A stretch of 64,000 nucleotides of DNA from assembly GCA_963942565.1 (NCBI GenBank), contig OZ012690.1:21280931-21344930 (forward strand), read 5' to 3'. The position numbers were made by a program, and so were the translations under genes. The stretch comes from Maea johnstoni. Lineage: Eukaryota > Annelida > Polychaeta > Spionida > Magelonidae. Shown here piece by piece: positions 23,166 to 37,140 of this stretch. Each line of letters opens with the position of its first letter. Positions within the stretch are counted from its first letter, which is position 1. The notes beneath the pieces are model-generated. The model had not been told where the DNA came from and ran no database searches. It saw nothing but the letters and a program-made list of their open reading frames with translations.

Positions 23166-26100
23166 AATTCTATTAGTGCTAAAATACTCAGAAGAAGACT
23201 GTGTAACAGGAAATATCTTCATTTGTAGCATAAGTTTCTTTTTTCAGTTCTACATGACCTCAGAAACCAAAAAAAATCCTAAAATGACCTTTAGAAAATT
23301 TCCAAAAACATAAATTGGTTATTTCTTATAAGTAAAACATGAAATAAGGGTAGAATTAAGCAGGGAATTGCAACAAATTAGTTTCAGGCTGAGAAAATAG
23401 AGCCTTCTCCTGGTACAAGGTCATTTCAAGGTGAAATCTACAAATTCTGGTCCTTTTAGCCCCATATATTTAAAATTGACAATAATGTGTTAAGCAATGT
23501 ACTTAGTAATCAGTAGAGAATGGAATTCCCTACAATTTGATGTATAGAACATGAAAATCGGTTACAAAATGGCTGCCGTATGGCCCATTTTATAGTGGGA
23601 AAATACCCTAATATGCAGCAAATGAGAGAAACATTTGCTTTTTTGGCAGAATTTTTTTGTTTTAGCAGATATCTTGATTCTATTAGTACTAAAATACTCA
23701 GAAGAAGACTGTGTAACAGGAAATATCTTCATTTGTAGCATAAGAGCTTCTTTTTCAGTTCAACATGACCTCAGAAACCCAAAAAACTCCTAAAATGACC
23801 TTTAGAAAATTTCCAAAAAAATAAAGTTGGTAATTTCTTATAAGTAAAACATGAAATAAGGGTAAAATTAAGCAGGGAATTGCAACAAATTGGTTTCAGG
23901 CTGAAAACATAGAGCCTTCTCATGGTAGAAGGTCATTTCAAGGTGAAATCTACAAATTCTGGTTCTTTTAGCCCCATATCTTTCAAATTGACAATAATTT
24001 GTTACGCAATGTACTTAAAATTATTAGGGAATAGAATTCCCTACAATTTGATGTATAGAACATGAAAATCGGTTACAAAATGGCTGCCGTATGGCCCATT
24101 TTATAGTGGGAAAATACCCTAATATGGAGCAAATGAGAGAAACATTTGCTTTTTTGGCAGATTTTTTTTGTTTTAGCATATATCTTGATTCTATTAGTGC
24201 TAAAATACTCAGAAGAAGACTGTGTAACAGGAAATATCTTCATTTGTAGCATAAGAGTTTCTTTTTTCAGTTCTACATGACCTCAGAAACCAAAAAAACT
24301 CCTAAAATGACCTTGAGAAAATTTCCAAAAACATAAAGTTGGTTATTTCTTATAAGTAAAACATGAAATAAGGGTAGAATTAAGCAGGGAATTGCAACAA
24401 ATTAGTTTCAGGCTGAAAAAATAGAGCCTTCTCCTGGTACAAGGTCATTTCAAGGTGAAATCTACAAATTCTGGTCCTTATAGCCCCATATTTTTAAAAT
24501 TGACAATAATTTGTTAGCAATGTACTTAGTAATCAGTAGAGAATGGAATTCCCTACAATTTGATGTATAGAACATGAAAATCGGTTACAAAATGGCTGCC
24601 GTATGGCCCATTTTATAGTGGGAAAATACCCTAATATGCAGCAAATGAGAGAAACATTTGCTTTTTTGGCAGAATTTTTTTGTTTTAGCAGATATCTTGA
24701 TTCTATTAGTACTAAAATACTCAGAAGAAGACTGTGTAACAGGAAATATCTTCATTTGTAGCATAAGAGCTTCTTTTTTCAGTTCAACATGACCTCAGAA
24801 ACCCAAAGAAACTCCTAAAATGACCTTTAGAAAATTTCCAAAAAAATAAAGTTGGTAATTTCTTATAAGTAAAACATGAAATAAGGGTAGAATTAAGCAG
24901 GGAATTGCAACAAATTAGTTTCAGGCTGAAAAAATAGAGCCTTCTCCTGGTACAAGGTCATTTCAAGGTGAAATCTACAAATTCTGGTCCTTATAGCCCC
25001 ATATTTTTAAAATTGACAATAATTTGTTAGCAATGTACTTAGTAATCAGTAGAGAATGGAATTCCCTACAATTTGATGTATAGAACATGAAAATCGGTTA
25101 CAAAATGGCTGCCGTATGGCCCATTTTATAGTGGGAAAATACCCTAATATGCAGCAAATGAGAGAAACATTTGCTTTTTTGGCAGAATTTTTTTGTTTTA
25201 GCAGATATCTTGATTCTATTAGTACTAAAATACTCAGAAGAAGACTGTGTAACAGGAAATATCTTTATTTGTAGCATAAGAGCTTCTTTTTTCAGTTCTA
25301 CATGACCTCAGAAACCAAAAAAACTCCCAAAATGACCTTTAGAAAATTTCCAAAAACATAAAGTTGGTAATTTCTTATAAGTAAAACATGAAATAAGGGT
25401 AAAATTAAGCAGGGAATTGCAACAAATTAGTTTCAGGCTGAAAACATAGAGCCTTCTCATGGTACAAGGTCATTTCAAGGTGAAATCTACAAATTCTGGT
25501 CCTTATAGCCCCATATTTTTAAAATTGACAATAATTTGTTAGCAATGTACTTAGTAATCAGTAGAGAATGGAATTCCCTACAATTTGATGTATAGAACAT
25601 GAAAATCGGTTACAAAATGGCTGCCGTATGGCCCATTTTATAGTGGGAAAATACCCTAATATGCAGCAAATGAGAGAAACATTTGCTTTTTTGGCAGAAT
25701 TTTTTTGTTTTAGCAGATATCTTGATTCTATTAGTACTAAAATACTCAGAAGAAGACTGTGTAACAGGAAATATCTTCATTTGTAGCATAAGAGCTTCTT
25801 TTTTCAGTTCAACATGACCTCAGAAACCCAAAAAACTCCTAAAATGACCTTTAGAAAATTTCCAAAAACATAAAGTTGGTAATTTCTTATAAGTAAAACA
25901 TGAAACAAAGGTAAAATTAAGCAGGGAATTGCAACAAATTAGTTTCAGGCTGAAAACATAGAGCCTTCTCATGGTAGAAGGTCATTTCAATGTGAAATCT
26001 ACAAATTCTGGTTCTTTTAGCCCCATATCTTTCAAATTGACAATAATTTGTTAAGCAATGTACTTAAAATTATTAGGGAATAGAATTCCCTACAATTTGA

Positions 26101-29100
26101 TGTATAGAACATGAAAATCGGTTACAAAATGGCTGCCGTATGGCCCATTTTATAGTGGGAAAATACCCTAATATGGAGCAAATGCGAGAAACATTTGCTT
26201 TTTTGGCAGATTTTTTTTGTTTTAGGTTTTAGCATATATCTTGATTCTATTAGTGCTAAAATACTCAGAAGAAGACTGTGTAACAGGAAATATCTTCATT
26301 TGTAGCATAAGAGTTTCTTTTTTCAGTTCTACATGACCTCAGAAACCAAAAAAACTCCTAAAATGACCTTTAGAAAATTTCCAAAAACATAAAGTTGGTT
26401 ATTTCTTATAAGTAAAACATGAAATAAGGGTAGAATTAAGCAGGGAATTGCAACAAATTAGTTTCAGGCTGAGAAAATAGAGCCTTCTCCTGGTACAAGG
26501 TCATTTCAAGGTGAAATCTACAAATTCTGGTCCTTTTAGCCCCATATATTTAAAATTGACAATAATGTGTTAAGCAATGTACTTAGTAATCAGTAGAGAA
26601 TGGAATTCCCTACAATTTGATATATAGAACATGAAAATCGGTTACAAAATGGCTGCCGTATGGCCCATTTTATAGTGGGAAAATACCCTAATATGCAGCA
26701 AATGAGAGAAACATTTGCTTTTTTGGCAGAATTTTTTTGTTTTAGCAGATATCTTGATTCTATTAGTACTAAAATACTCAGAAGAAGACTGTGTAACAGG
26801 AAATATCTTCATTTGTAGCATAAGAGCTTCTTTTTCAGTTCAACATGACCTCAGAAACCCAAAAAACTCCTAAAATGACCTTTAGAAAATTTCCAAAAAC
26901 ATAAAGTTGGTAATTTCTTATAAGTAAAACATGAAACAAAGGTAAAATTAAGCAGGGAATTGCAACAAATTAGTTTCAGGCTGAAAACATAGAGCCTTCT
27001 CATGGTAGAAGGTCATTTCAATGTGAAATCTACAAATTCTGGTTCTTTTAGCCCCATATCTTTCAAATTGACAATAATTTGTTAAGCAATGTACTTAAAA
27101 TTATTAGGGAATAGAATTCCCTACAATTTGATGTATAGAACATGAAAATCGGTTACAAAATGGCTGCCGTATGGCCCATTTTATAGTGGGAAAATACCCT
27201 AATATGGAGCAAATGAGAGAAACATTTGCTTTTTTGGCAGATTTTTTTTGTTTTAGGTTTTAGCATATATCTTGATTCTATTAGTGCTAAAATACTCAGA
27301 AGAAGACTGTGTAACAGGAAATATCTTCATTTGTAGCATAAGAGTTTCTTTTTTCAGTTCTACATGACCTCAGAAACCAAAAAAACTCCTAAAATGACCT
27401 TTAGAAAATTTCCAAAAACATAAAGTTGGTTATTTCTTATAAGTAAAACATGAAATAAGGGTAGAATTAAGCAGGGAATTGCAACAAATTAGTTTCAGGC
27501 TGAGAAAATAGAGCCTTCTCCTGGTACAAGGTCATTTCAAGGTGAAATCTACAAATTCTGGTCCTTTTAGCCCCATATATTTAAAATTGACAATAATGTG
27601 TTAAGCAATGTACTTAGTAATCAGTAGAGAATGGAATTCCCTACAATTTGATGTATAGAACATGAAAATCGGTTACAAAATGGCTGCCGTATGGCCCATT
27701 TTATAGTGGGAAAATACCCTAATATGCAGCAAATGAGAGAAACATTTGCTTTTTTGGCAGAATTTTTTTGTTTTAGCAGATATCTTGATTCTATTAGTAC
27801 TAAAATACTCAGAAGAAGACTGTGTAACAGGAAATATCTTCATTTGTAGCATAAGAGCTTCTTTTTCAGTTCAACATGACCTCAGAAACCCAAAAAACTC
27901 CTAAAATGACCTTTAGAAAATTTCCAAAAAAATAAAGTTGGTAATTTCTTATAAGTAAAACATGAAATAAGGGTAAAATTAAGCAGGGAATTGCAACAAA
28001 TTGGTTTCAGGCTGAAAACATAGAGCCTTCTCATGGTAGAAGGTCATTTCAAGGTGAAATCTACAAATTCTGGTTCTTTTAGCCCCATATCTTTCAAATT
28101 GACAATAATTTGTTACGCAATGTACTTAAAATTATTAGGGAATAGAATTCCCTACAATTTGATGTATAGAACATGAAAATCGGTTACAAAATGGCTGCCG
28201 TATGGCCCATTTTATAGTGGGAAAATACCCTAATATGGAGCAAATGAGAGAAACATTTGCTTTTTTGGCAGATTTTTTTTGTTTTAGCATATATCTTGAT
28301 TCTATTAGTGCTAAAATACTCAGAAGAAGACTGTGTAACAGGAAATATCTTCATTTGTAGCATAAGAGTTTCTTTTTTCAGTTCTACATGACCTCAGAAA
28401 CCAAAAAAACTCCTAAAATGACCTTGAGAAAATTTCCAAAAACATAAAGTTGGTTATTTCTTATAAGTAAAACATGAAATAAGGGTAGAATTAAGCAGGG
28501 AATTGCAACAAATTAGTTTCAGGCTGAAAAAATAGAGCCTTCTCCTGGTACAAGGTCATTTCAAGGTGAAATCTACAAATTCTGGTCCTTATAGCCCCAT
28601 ATTTTTAAAATTGACAATAATTTGTTAGCAATGTACTTAGTAATCAGTAGAGAATGGAATTCCCTACAATTTGATGTATAGAACATGAAAATCGGTTACA
28701 AAATGGCTGCCGTATGGCCCATTTTATAGTGGGAAAATACCCTAATATGCAGCAAATGAGAGAAACATTTGCTTTTTTGGCAGAATTTTTTTGTTTTAGC
28801 AGATATCTTGATTCTATTAGTACTAAAATACTCAGAAGAAGACTGTGTAACAGGAAATATCTTCATTTGTAGCATAAGAGCTTCTTTTTTCAGTTCAACA
28901 TGACCTCAGAAACCCAAAAAAACTCCTAAAATGACCTTTAGAAAATTTCCAAAAAAATAAAGTTGGTAATTTCTTATAAGTAAAACATGAAATAAGGGTA
29001 GAATTAAGCAGGGAATTGCAACAAATTAGTTTCAGGCTGAAAAAATAGAGCCTTCTCCTGGTACAAGGTCATTTCAAGGTGAAATCTACAAATTCTGGTC

Positions 29101-32100
29101 CTTATAGCCCCATATTTTTAAAATTGACAATAATTTGTTAGCAATGTACTTAGTAATCAGTAGAGAATGGAATTCCCTACAATTTGATGTATAGAACATG
29201 AAAATCGGTTACAAAATGGCTGCCGTATGGCCCATTTTATAGTGGGAAAATACCCTAATATGCAGCAAATGAGAGAAACATTTGCTTTTTTGGCAGAATT
29301 TTTTTGTTTTAGCAGATATCTTGATTCTATTAGTACTAAAATACTCAGAAGAAGACTGTGTAACAGGAAATATCTTTATTTGTAGCATAAGAGCTTCTTT
29401 TTTCAGTTCTACATGACCTCAGAAACCAAAAAAACTCCCAAAATGACCTTTAGAAAATTTCCAAAAACATAAAGTTGGTAATTTCTTATAAGTAAAACAT
29501 GAAATAAGGGTAAAATTAAGCAGGGAATTGCAACAAATTAGTTTCAGGCTGAAAACATAGAGCCTTCTCATGGTACAAGGTCATTTCAAGGTGAAATCTA
29601 CAAATTCTGGTCCTTATAGCCCCATATTTTTAAAATTGACAATAATTTGTTAGCAATGTACTTAGTAATCAGTAGAGAATGGAATTCCCTACAATTTGAT
29701 GTATAGAACATGAAAATCGGTTACAAAATGGCTGCCGTATGGCCCATTTTATAGTGGGAAAATACCCTAATATGCAGCAAATGAGAGAAACATTTGCTTT
29801 TTTGGCAGAATTTTTTTGTTTTAGCAGATATCTTGATTCTATTAGTACTAAAATACTCAGAAGAAGACTGTGTAACAGGAAATATCTTCATTTGTAGCAT
29901 AAGAGCTTCTTTTTTCAGTTCAACATGACCTCAGAAACCCAAAAAACTCCTAAAATGACCTTTAGAAAATTTCCAAAAACATAAAGTTGGTAATTTCTTA
30001 TAAGTAAAACATGAAACAAAGGTAAAATTAAGCAGGGAATTGCAACAAATTAGTTTCAGGCTGAAAACATAGAGCCTTCTCATGGTAGAAGGTCATTTCA
30101 ATGTGAAATCTACAAATTCTGGTTCTTTTAGCCCCATATCTTTCAAATTGACAATAATTTGTTAAGCAATGTACTTAAAATTATTAGGGAATAGAATTCC
30201 CTACAATTTGATGTATAGAACATGAAAATCGGTTACAAAATGGCTGCCGTATGGCCCATTTTATAGTGGGAAAATACCCTAATATGGAGCAAATGAGAGA
30301 AACATTTGCTTTTTTGGCAGATTTTTTTTGTTTTAGGTTTTAGCATATATCTTGATTCTATTAGTGCTAAAATACTCAGAAGAAGACTGTGTAACAGGAA
30401 ATATCTTCATTTGTAGCATAAGAGTTTCTTTTTTCAGTTCTACATGACCTCAGAAACCAAAAAAACTCCTAAAATGACCTTTAGAAAATTTCCAAAAACA
30501 TAAAGTTGGTTATTTCTTATAAGTAAAACATGAAATAAGGGTAGAATTAAGCAGGGAATTGCAACAAATTAGTTTCAGGCTGAAAAAATAGAGCCTTCTC
30601 CTGGTACAAGGTCATTTCAAGGTGAAATCTACAAATTCTGGTCCTTATAGCCCCATATTTTTAAAATTGACAATAATTTGTTAGCAATGTACTTAGTAAT
30701 CAGTAGAGAATGGAATTCCCTACAATTTGATGTATAGAACATGAAAATCGGTTACAAAATGGCTGCCGTATGGCCCATTTTATAGTGGGAAAATACCCTA
30801 ATATGCAGCAAATGAGAGAAACATTTGCTTTTTTGGCAGAATTTTTTTGTTTTAGCAGATATCTTGATTCTATTAGTACTAAAATACTCAGAAGAAGACT
30901 GTGTAACAGGACATATCTTCATTTGTAGCATAAGAGCTTCTTTTTTCAGTTCAACATGACCTCAGAAACCCAAAAAACTCCTAAAATGACCTTTAGAAAA
31001 TTTCCAAAAAAATAAAGTTGGTAATTTCTTATAAGTAAAACATAAAATAAGGGTAAAATTAAGCAGGGAATTGCAACAAATTAGTTTCAGGCTGAAAAAA
31101 TAAAGCCTTCTCATGGTAGAAGGTCATTTCAAGGTGAAATCTACAAATTCTGGTTCTTTTAGCCCCATATCTTTCAAATTGACAATAATTTGTTAAGCAA
31201 TGTACTTAAAATTATTAGGGAATAGAATTCCCTACAATTTGATGTATAGAACATGAAAATCGGTTACAAAATGGCTGCCGTATGGCCCATTTTATAGTGG
31301 GAAAATACCCTAATATGGAGCAAATGAGAGAAACATTTGCTTTTTTGGCAGATTTTTTTTGTTTTAGGTTTTAGCATATATCTTGATTCTATTAGTGCTA
31401 AAATACTCAGAAGAAGACTGTGTAACAGGAAATATCTTCATTTGTAGCATAAGAGCTTATTTTTTCAGTTCTACATGACCTCAGACACCAAAAAAACTCC
31501 TAAAATGACCTTTTGAAAATTTCCAAAAACATAAAGTTGGTTATTTCTTATAAGTAAAACATGAAATAAGGGTAGAATTAAGCAGGGAATTGCAACAAAT
31601 TAGTTTCAGGCTGAAAAAATAGAGCCTTCTCCTGGTACAAGGTCATTTCAAGGTGAAATCTACAAATTCTGGTCCTTATAGCCCCATATTTTTAAAATTG
31701 ACAATAATTTGTTAGCAATGTACTTAGTAATCAGTAGAGAATGGAATTCCCTACAATTTGATGTATAGAACATGAAAATCGGTTACAAAATGGCTGCCGT
31801 ATGGCCCATTTTATAGTGGGAAAATACCCTAATATGCAGCAAATGAGAGAAACATTTGCTTTTTTGGCAGAATTTTTTTGTTTTAGCAGATATCTTGATT
31901 CTATTAGTACTAAAATACTCAGAAGAAGACTGTGTAACAGGAAATATCTTCATTTGTAGCATAAGAGCTTCTTTTTTCAGTTCAACATGACCTCAGAAAC
32001 CCAAAAAAACTCCTAAAATGACCTTTAGAAAATTTCCAAAAAAATAAAGTTGGTAATTTCTTATAAGTAAAACATGAAATAAGGGTAGAATTAAGCAGGG

Positions 32101-35100
32101 AATTGCAACAAATTAGTTTCAGGCTGAAAAAATAGAGCCTTCTCCTGGTACAAGGTCATTTCAAGGTGAAATCTACAAATTCTGGTCCTTATAGCCCCAT
32201 ATTTTTAAAATTGACAATAATTTGTTAGCAATGTACTTAGTAATCAGTAGAGAATGGAATTCCCTACAATTTGATGTATAGAACATGAAAATCGGTTACA
32301 AAATGGCTGCCGTATGGCCCATTTTATAGTGGGAAAATACCCTAATATGCAGCAAATGAGAGAAACATTTGCTTTTTTGGCAGAATTTTTTTGTTTTAGC
32401 AGATATCTTGATTCTATTAGTACTAAAATACTCAGAAGAAGACTGTGTAACAGGAAATATCTTTATTTGTAGCATAAGAGCTTCTTTTTTCAGTTCTACA
32501 TGACCTCAGAAACCAAAAAAACTCCCAAAATGACCTTTAGAAAATTTCCAAAAACATAAAGTTGGTAATTTCTTATAAGTAAAACATGAAATAAGGGTAA
32601 AATTCAGCAGGGAATTGCAACAAATTAGTTTCAGGCTGAAAACATAGAGCCTTCTCATGGTACAAGGTCATTTCAAGGTGAAATCTACAAATTCTGGTCC
32701 TTATAGCCCCATATTTTTAAAATTGACAATAATTTGTTAGCAATGTACTTAGTAATCAGTAGAGAATGGAATTCCCTACAATTTGATGTATAGAACATGA
32801 AAATCGGTTACAAAATGGCTGCCGTATGGCCCATTTTATAGTGGGAAAATACCCTAATATGCAGCAAATGAGAGAAACATTTGCTTTTTTGGCAGAATTT
32901 TTTTGTTTTAGCAGATATCTTGATTCTATTAGTACTAAAATACTCAGAAGAAGACTGTGTAACAGGAAATATCTTCATTTGTAGCATAAGAGCTTCTTTT
33001 TTCAGTTCAACATGACCTCAGAAACCCAAAAAACTCCTAAAATGACCTTTAGAAAATTTCCAAAAACATAAAGTTGGTAATTTCTTATAAGTAAAACATG
33101 AAACAAAGGTAAAATTAAGCAGGGAATTGCAACAAATTAGTTTCAGGCTGAAAACATAGAGCCTTCTCATGGTAGAAGGTCATTTCAATGTGAAATCTAC
33201 AAATTCTGGTTCTTTTAGCCCCATATCTTTCAAATTGACAATAATTTGTTAAGCAATGTACTTAAAATTATTAGGGAATAGAATTCCCTACAATTTGATG
33301 TATAGAACATGAAAATCGGTTACAAAATGGCTGCCGTATGGCCCATTTTATAGTGGGAAAATACCCTAATATGGAGCAAATGAGAGAAACATTTGCTTTT
33401 TTGGCAGATTTTTTTTGTTTTAGGTTTTAGCATATATCTTGATTCTATTAGTGCTAAAATACTCAGAAGAAGACTGTGTAACAGGAAATATCTTCATTTG
33501 TAGCATAAGAGTTTCTTTTTTCAGTTCTACATGACCTCAGAAACCAAAAAAACTCCTAAAATGACCTTTAGAAAATTTCCAAAAACATAAAGTTGGTTAT
33601 TTCTTATAAGTAAAACATGAAATAAGGGTAGAATTAACCCTTGTCACGCTACGGCCGGAATATTCCGGTCTCAGTCCCCACGGGCCCAGGAACTGAGACC
33701 GGAATATTCCGGGCAAATGAACACTCAATTGTACGCCACATTTCATACATCAAGTGTGGCGTACAATCAAGAAGACAGCTAGAAGTTATTCAGCTGTTAT
33801 GGCGAAATAACTTGAGAATAGGTGAAATAAATATCTCACCTATTCTCACATGTCTTTCCTTGTCAAATTGACAAAGAAAAACATTAGTATTATTCATTTA
33901 AGATCGATAGCAATGAAAAAAAACGATGTTTTGGCTTGTCAAGACCGGCACAGCGCCGGCCGGTCGGCAGATTTACGACCACTTCCGGTTTTTCCAACGA
34001 TCGCGATTGCTTCATCCCTGACATCCTAAATTCAATAAAGTTAATATTTGCATGAAATAGATGTCAGGGAATCAGAATATGATGTTTGTTTTTCGAAATA
34101 AATTTGTTTTGTAACTGTATTGATCATTTTAAAACAAGTGCGAAGCAATTTCCTTCGCACTCGCTTCAGCCGCCATTTTGAAATATCGGTCTATTTTCAG
34201 ATTTTCGCTGCACTTTACACAATCGTAATAAATACTTTCCATGTCTGTTTCTGAATAAATTTTACATATTCCGAAAGCCAAGAAACATATCTATTTGAAT
34301 ATATAACTTTCTGAATTGTTTATTGGGCGGTTGACAAAATAGAGACTTGAATGCAAGTAGGTGCATTGCTTACGGCAAACGGATTTAGAAATCGAATTTG
34401 CCGTAAACAAGATTACAAGTCCTGACAACGTGTTAACCATCAATGTTTGAAGCCTTCGAAAAAGGCTATAACTGATGGTTCAACACAAAATAAAGACAAC
34501 ATAAGGAGGATAAGAAGGTAGGGAATCGCCATATGTATTATTTTGTATTTCTATTGCAGGTTTTAACTATTATGGGAATTTTATACCAGTGTTGTTGCGC
34601 CAGAAAGTTAGCGAACTTCAGATCACAAAATGGCGGCCTCAAATCAACAATTTCGTTTTGAGTTCAAGTGTTGATTTGGGGTGCAAAACTTGAGAATTTT
34701 TAAATAAAAATCACATGAGTCGATTGAGGACGTTTGAATTGTGTTATATATTAGTGTTTTACACTTCAGATTTTCTTTTTTCCATTGGTTTAAAGCGCTA
34801 TCGAATTGAGGTAATTGAAATTTTAGAATTCATTTTGATGCGCTCTCAGAATTCGTTCCTGACAAAATTTACTTGCTTTCCATTTACTTCAGGATGGTTC
34901 ATAACAAAATAAAACATATAAACAAATAATAGTCATCAGCCTATTTATCAGTTTTTGACAAGGATTCTGAATATATGGTTTTCATGAGAAGATACTCATG
35001 TAAAACTTAAGAAATCTCAGGCTAAAGTGGGGCTAATGAATTATAAATACTTGCTTTTCAGTAATCATTTTTCAAAATCTGCATGCATTCTACTATTCCT

Positions 35101-37140
35101 TAGTTTATACTGATCTCTCCTAATATTATCTACTAGTTCTTATTAAAAAAAAACATACTATTAAAAAGAACAAGAACAGTAGTTTCAGGTAGTATTTTTT
35201 TATTTCAGATTCTTTGAATATTTTGCATTTTATGGCTGTAGAAACTTACACCCTGCCGGCAGTGCAACTGCCCCCACTGACAGCGCAACAGCAATGCAAC
35301 ATAATTTGTTGCAAAAAAACAATACAGTTCTGGGGCCCTAGCCCCCGCCAGACAATGTAGCGTGACAAGGGTTAAGCAGGGAATTGCAACAAATTAGTTT
35401 CAGGCTGAAAAAATAGAGCCTTCTCCTGGTACAAGGTCATTTCAAGGTGAAATCTACAAATTCTGGTCCTTATAGCCCCATATTTTTAAAATTGACAATA
35501 ATTTGTTAGCAATGTACTTAGTAATCAGTAGAGAATGGAATTCCCTACAATTTGATGTATAGAACATGAAAATCGGTTACAAAATGGCTGCCGTATGGCC
35601 CATTTTATAGTGGGAAAATACCCTAATATGCAGCAAATGAGAGAAACATTTGCTTTTTTGGCAGAATTTTTTTGTTTTAGCAGATATCTTGATTCTATTA
35701 GTACTAAAATACTCAGAAGAAGACTGTGTAACAGGACATATCTTCATTTGTAGCATAAGAGCTTCTTTTTTCAGTTCAACATGACCTCAGAAACCCAAAA
35801 AACTCCTAAAATGACCTTTAGAAAATTTCCAAAAAAATAAAGTTGGTAATTTCTTATAAGTAAAACATAAAATAAGGGTAAAATTAAGCAGGGAATTGCA
35901 ACAAATTAGTTTCAGGCTGAAAAAATAAAGCCTTCTCATGGTAGAAGGTCATTTCAAGGTGAAATCTACAAATTCTGGTTCTTTTAGCCCCATATCTTTC
36001 AAATTGACAATAATTTGTTAAGCAATGTACTTAAAATTATTAGGGAATAGAATTCCCTACAATTTGATGTATAGAACATGAAAATCGGTTACAAAATGGC
36101 TGCCGTATGGCCCATTTTATAGTGGGAAAATACCCTAATATGGAGCAAATGAGAGAAACATTTGCTTTTTTGGCAGATTTTTTTTGTTTTAGGTTTTAGC
36201 ATATATCTTGATTCTATTAGTGCTAAAATACTCAGAAGAAGACTGTGTAACAGGAAATATCTTCATTTGTAGCATAAGAGCTTATTTTTTCAGTTCTACA
36301 TGACCTCAGACACCAAAAAAACTCCTAAAATGACCTTTAGAAAATTTCCAAAAACATAAAGTTGGTTATTTCTTATAAGTAAAACATGAAATAAGGGTAG
36401 AATTAAGCAGGGAATTGCAACAAATTAGTTTCAGGCTAAAAAAATAGAGCCTTCTCCTGGTACAAGGTCATTTCAAGGTGAAATCTACAAATTCTGGTCC
36501 TTATAGCCCCATATTTTTAAAATTGACAATAATTTGTTAGCAATGTATTTAGTAATCAGTAGAGAATGGAATTCCCTACAATTTGATGTATAGAACATGA
36601 AAATCGGTTACAAAATGGCTGCCGTATGGCCCATTTTATAGTGGGAAAATACCCTAATATGCAGCAAATGAGAGAAACATTTGCTTTTTTGGCAGAATTT
36701 TTTTGTTTTAGCAGATATCTTGATTCTATTAGTACTAAAATACTCAGAAGAAGACTGTGTAACAGGAAATATCTTCATTTGTAGCATAAGAGCTTCTTTT
36801 TTCAGTTCAACATGACCTCAGAAACCCAAAAACTCCTAAAATGACCTTTAGAAAATTTCCAAAAAAATAAAGTTGGTAATTTCTTATAAGTAAAACATGA
36901 AATAAGGGTAAAATAAGCAGGGAATTGCAACAGGTTAGTTTCAGGCTGAAAAAATAAAGCCTTCTTATGGTACAAGGTCATTTCAAGGTGAAATCTACAA
37001 ATTCTGGTTCTTTTAGCCCCATATTTTCAGAATTAACAATAATTTGTTAATCAATGTACCTAGTAATCATTAGGGAATAGAATTCCCTACAATTTGATGT
37101 ATAGAACATGAAAATCGGTTACAAAATGGTAGCCGTATGG
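23166..37140 (+). repeat. 512-bp satellite array (about 24 monomers)
   Basis: Monomer starts (TTCTATTAG) fall at 23168, 23678, 24189, 24701, 25214, 25726, 26245, 26758, 27276, 27789, 28300, 28812, 29325, 29837, 30356, 30868, 31387, 31899, 32412, 32924, 33443, 35693, 36212 and 36724. The spacing is 510-513 bp, or 518-519 in one subtype carrying an extra TTTTAGG. Two main subtypes (TTAGTGCTAA and TTAGTACTAA) alternate in patterns that recur every 6 or 8 monomers. Internal divergence is very low. A piggyBac-type element cuts the 33443 monomer. No open frame. Confidence 0.95.
33638..35371. mobile_element. Non-autonomous piggyBac-type element (1734 bp)
   Basis: The 15-bp terminal inverted repeats CCCTTGTCACGCTAC are perfect and the element is flanked by TTAA at 33634-33637 and 35372-35375. 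Removing it and one TTAA restores a 512-bp spacing between the monomers at 33443 and 35693, so the insertion is unambiguous. CCC ends and a TTAA duplication are diagnostic of the piggyBac superfamily. There is no transposase frame; the 76-codon frame at 33641 only reads through terminal hairpins. The interior is rich in perfect inverted repeats (see findings). Confidence 0.93.

Noticed and set aside
33641-33871. 76-codon frame at the left end of the piggyBac-type element
   Set aside because: Reads through terminal hairpins; no transposase motif.
23166-37140. Possible CRISPR-like or coding repeat array
   Set aside because: Monomers are 512 bp, contiguous, without unique spacers, and have stops in all frames; a eukaryotic satellite.
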